In this document: in pieces, positions 6,782-8,443 of the stretch | How positions within the stretch are numbered: position 1 is the first letter of the stretch | How the letters are laid out: every line of letters begins with the position of its first letter | Source: UBA12478 sp964513275 | GTDB taxonomy: Bacteria; Patescibacteriota; Patescibacteriia; UBA9934; GWF2-40-263 | Assembly (NCBI GenBank): GCA_964513275.1 | Contig: CAZELN010000031.1 | Coordinates: 1 to 8,443, forward strand | Length of the DNA stretch: 8,443 bases | Direction of reading: 5' to 3' | Position numbers and translations under genes: made by a program | The notes under the pieces: generated by a model | Told to the model about the DNA's origin: nothing | Database searches by the model: none | Seen by the model: the letters and a program-made list of their open reading frames with translations, nothing else

Positions 6782-6808
6782 ACCACTCGAGCACACTGTT
6801 CGGGTGGT
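6782..6808 (+). terminator. 9-bp hairpin between the YibE/F gene and greA (weak terminator or leader structure)
   Basis: ACCACTCGA at 6782-6790 pairs with TCGGGTGGT at 6800-6808 over 9 bp with one G-U wobble. The loop is 9 nt, and CATTGTTTG follows as a poor T-rich tail. It lies in the 52-nt gap that separates the elongasome genes from greA, where an operon boundary is plausible. The interrupted T-tract makes it weak as an intrinsic terminator. It ends 16 nt before the greA ATG and could instead be a 5' leader hairpin. The pairing is seen directly and the role is uncertain. Confidence 0.4.
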
Positions 6809-6824
6809 CATTGTTTGAAAGATT

Positions 6825-7280
6825 ATGCCAACGTATTTATCCAAAGACGCATTTGAACAGCTCAAGCAGGAACTTGAGCATCGCAAGAAAGCTCTTCGTC
6901 GAGAAATCGCGGAGAAGATTTTGCACGCCAAAGAAATGGGAGACCTTTCTGAGAATTTTGAATACCAAACAGCAAAAGAAGAGCAAGCTCTCAATGAGAC
7001 GCGCGTGATTGAACTTGAGGACATGATGCATGACATTGTCATCGTCCAGGACGCAACCGGCGCGAAGGAAATTGCCCTTGGAACGACGTTTGTCGTCGAG
7101 ACGGAAGGAAAGAAAAAGACGTTTTCGTTGGTCGGCTCCAACGAGGCTAACCCTTTGGAAGGAAAGATTAGCAACGAATCGCCGATCGGATTGGCATTTC
7201 TGGGTGCAAAACCCGGCGATAAGGTTGAGTTTCAGACTCCTTTAGGTGCGGTGCTCTACCGAATTTTGGAAATTCACTAA
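6825..7280 (+). CDS. greA: Transcription elongation factor GreA
   Basis: A 151-residue protein, slightly shorter than E. coli GreA (158). The N-terminal half is the antiparallel coiled coil, with the tip motif MGDLSENFEYQTAKEEQ. Asp40 and Glu43 correspond to the acidic residues (41 and 44 in E. coli) that enter the RNA polymerase secondary channel and hold the second magnesium ion. The C-terminal FKBP-like domain (from about residue 75) contains LVGSNEANPLEGKISNESPIG and LGAKPGDKVEF, the usual end of Gre factors. The protein stimulates cleavage of the RNA 3' end in backtracked polymerase. It starts at ATG 6825 with only a GAAAG upstream. lysS follows after 4 nt, a greA-lysS arrangement also found in other bacteria. 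Confidence 0.96.
   Translation: MPTYLSKDAFEQLKQELEHRKKALRREIAEKILHAKEMGDLSENFEYQTAKEEQALNETRVIELEDMMHDIVIVQDATGAKEIALGTTFVVETEGKKKTFSLVGSNEANPLEGKISNESPIGLAFLGAKPGDKVEFQTPLGAVLYRILEIH
7261..7275 (+). repeat. Small AT-rich inverted repeat before the lysS start
   Basis: GAATTT-TGG-AAATTC is a perfect 6-bp inverted repeat with a 3-nt loop, in the last codons of greA and 9 nt before the lysS ATG. It is AT-rich and would be a weak hairpin. It is listed because two other starts in the window that lack ribosome binding sites also have a stem close upstream. Chance occurrence is quite possible. Confidence 0.2.
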
Positions 7281-7284
7281 CATT

Positions 7285-8443
7285 ATGATGCAGGAAGAAC
7301 AGGATCGTCTTGGTCGTCTCCAGAAACTCCGTGAGTCTGGTGTAGACCCCTACCCAACAAAGGGAAATCGAACCATGCAGGTGCAAGATTTTTTAGATCA
7401 ATTTGAAACGCTCCAGAGTACCGCAACCTCCGTGAGCCTGGTAGGACGATTACGACTGTTACGTCCCCATGGAGGACTCACCTTCGGACAAATTCAAGAT
7501 GAAAGCGGCCTTGTACAGATCGCGTTTAAGAAAGACCATCTCGCCGATGCCTACGATCAGCTTCAAGACACGATTGATCTTGGTGATTTTCTCGAGGTGA
7601 GCGGAACCGCGTTCACAACAAAGAAAGGGGAGAGATCCATTGACGTTGCGGCATTTCGAATGCTCACCAAGACGCTGCTGCCGCTTCCAGAGAAATGGCA
7701 TGGCATCAGCGATGTTGAAACCCGATTCCGCAAGCGCTATCTGGATCTCATCATGAACGAGGATGTTCGCAAGACGATGCGCACTCGCTCGAACATTATT
7801 TCCGCCATCCGATCGCTTCTTGATAGCCGTGGATTCCTTGAAGTGGAGACGCCAACCCTTCAGCCGGTGTACGGCGGTGGGTTCGCGCGACCTTTCGTCA
7901 CGCACCACAACGCCTTGGACGCCGATTTTTACCTGCGTATTTCTGACGAGATGTACCTGAAGCGATTACTCGTCGGCGGATTTGAGAAGGTCTACGAGAT
8001 CACGAAAGTGTTTCGTAACGAGGGGATCGACCGCGACCACAACCCCGAATTCACCATGTTTGAAGCGCAGATCGCCTACGAGAACTACGAATACGGCATG
8101 GATCTTTTTGAGGAAATTTTTGAACATGCTGTGAACCAGGCAACGGGATCAACCACGGTGCAACACGAGGGTGAATGCATAGAACTAAAACGTCCTTGGA
8201 AAAGGATGAGTCTTGTGGAAGCGCTAAAGGAAGTTGCTGGGATTGATAAGGCTGATTCTAAAAGCGTTGCCTCCTGGAAACAAACGCTCCTAGAGGAGCT
8301 ACCCGCAAAGAAGATTCACGACTTGGAGATGATGAAGAGCTCTGGTGCATTAATGGCTTTTGCATTCGAGGAGCTGGTTGAGGAAAAACTGATCCAACCG
8401 ACGATTATTTACGATTACCCCGTCGAGGTCTCGCCGCTCGCAA
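7285..8443 (+). CDS. lysS: Lysyl-tRNA synthetase, class II (3' end outside the window)
   Basis: The frame is open from ATG 7285 to the right edge: 386 residues without a stop, lacking about the last 110 or so. A second ATG at 7288 is equally possible as the start. The N-terminal OB-fold anticodon-binding domain has SLVGRLRLLRPHGGLTFGQIQDESG (about residues 50-75). LPLPEKWHGISDVETRFRKRYLDL then leads into the class II catalytic core. Motif 1 is GFLEVETPTLQPVYGGGFARPF, followed by THHNALDADFYLRISDEMYLKRLLVGGFEKVYEI, and motif 2 is FRNEGIDRDHNPEFTMFE. These match class II LysRS closely. IIYDYPVEVSPLA at the edge is also typical; motif 3 is outside. It attaches lysine to tRNA-Lys with ATP. The stretch before the OB fold (about 48 residues) looks a little shorter than in E. 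coli. No ribosome binding site is visible. Confidence 0.96.
   Translation, partial: MMQEEQDRLGRLQKLRESGVDPYPTKGNRTMQVQDFLDQFETLQSTATSVSLVGRLRLLRPHGGLTFGQIQDESGLVQIAFKKDHLADAYDQLQDTIDLGDFLEVSGTAFTTKKGERSIDVAAFRMLTKTLLPLPEKWHGISDVETRFRKRYLDLIMNEDVRKTMRTRSNIISAIRSLLDSRGFLEVETPTLQPVYGGGFARPFVTHHNALDADFYLRISDEMYLKRLLVGGFEKVYEITKVFRNEGIDRDHNPEFTMFEAQIAYENYEYGMDLFEEIFEHAVNQATGSTTVQHEGECIELKRPWKRMSLVEALKEVAGIDKADSKSVASWKQTLLEELPAKKIHDLEMMKSSGALMAFAFEELVEEKLIQPTIIYDYPVEVSPLA

Noticed and set aside
6467..7174. 235-codon open frame on the - strand across the YibE/F gene and greA
   Set aside because: It lies antisense to two well-identified genes and spans their junction. The translation has no recognisable motif and no plausible start context.
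1..8443. A new defence, mobile or secondary-metabolism system
   Set aside because: All long + strand frames are accounted for by housekeeping and envelope genes. I saw no transposase, integrase, terminal repeats, CRISPR-type spacing or toxin-antitoxin pair.

Overview
The window is a densely packed, single-strand bacterial segment with every gene on the + strand. It codes for cell-elongation and housekeeping proteins. The standard genetic code fits: TGA, TAG and TAA all serve as stops at the expected protein ends, and UGA is not needed as a sense codon. The G+C content looks close to 50% by eye. Short genes, overlapping or nearly abutting junctions, an almost complete lack of Shine-Dalgarno sequences, and a DUF721-like protein followed by a small membrane protein ahead of mreB together suggest a Candidate Phyla Radiation / Patescibacteria-type genome. 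That placement is an inference from style and context. No marker gene here fixes the phylum.

Layout. (1) 1-1271: the end of a UvrD/AddB-like helicase-nuclease (PD-(D/E)XK domain with C-terminal iron-sulfur cysteines), a DUF721/DciA-like small protein, and a 125-residue multi-pass membrane protein of unknown function. These three overlap one another and look like one transcription unit. (2) 1272-1347: a 76-nt gap holding a candidate extended -10 promoter and a perfect 6-bp inverted repeat just before mreB. (3) 1348-6772: an elongasome operon of mreB, mreC, mreD and a class B penicillin-binding protein (PBP2/MrdA), then a YibE/F-family membrane protein in the place where rodA might be expected. 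(4) 6773-6824: a 52-nt gap with a 9-bp hairpin. (5) 6825-8443: greA and lysS, with lysS running off the right edge.

How the genes work together. MreB filaments under the membrane, MreC across it and MreD within it organise the machine that inserts peptidoglycan along the side wall, and PBP2 supplies the transpeptidase activity. The partner glycosyltransferase RodA is not in the window. The YibE/F protein begins 6 nt after the PBP2 stop, so it is probably made together with the wall genes, although its family has no settled function. GreA rescues backtracked RNA polymerase and LysS charges tRNA-Lys; they form a separate housekeeping pair.

I see no mobile element, CRISPR array, tRNA, rRNA or defence system. 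The signals most worth a second look are the YibE/F gene in the wall operon, the uncharacterised 125-aa membrane protein, and a set of small hairpins just upstream of several start codons that lack ribosome binding sites.
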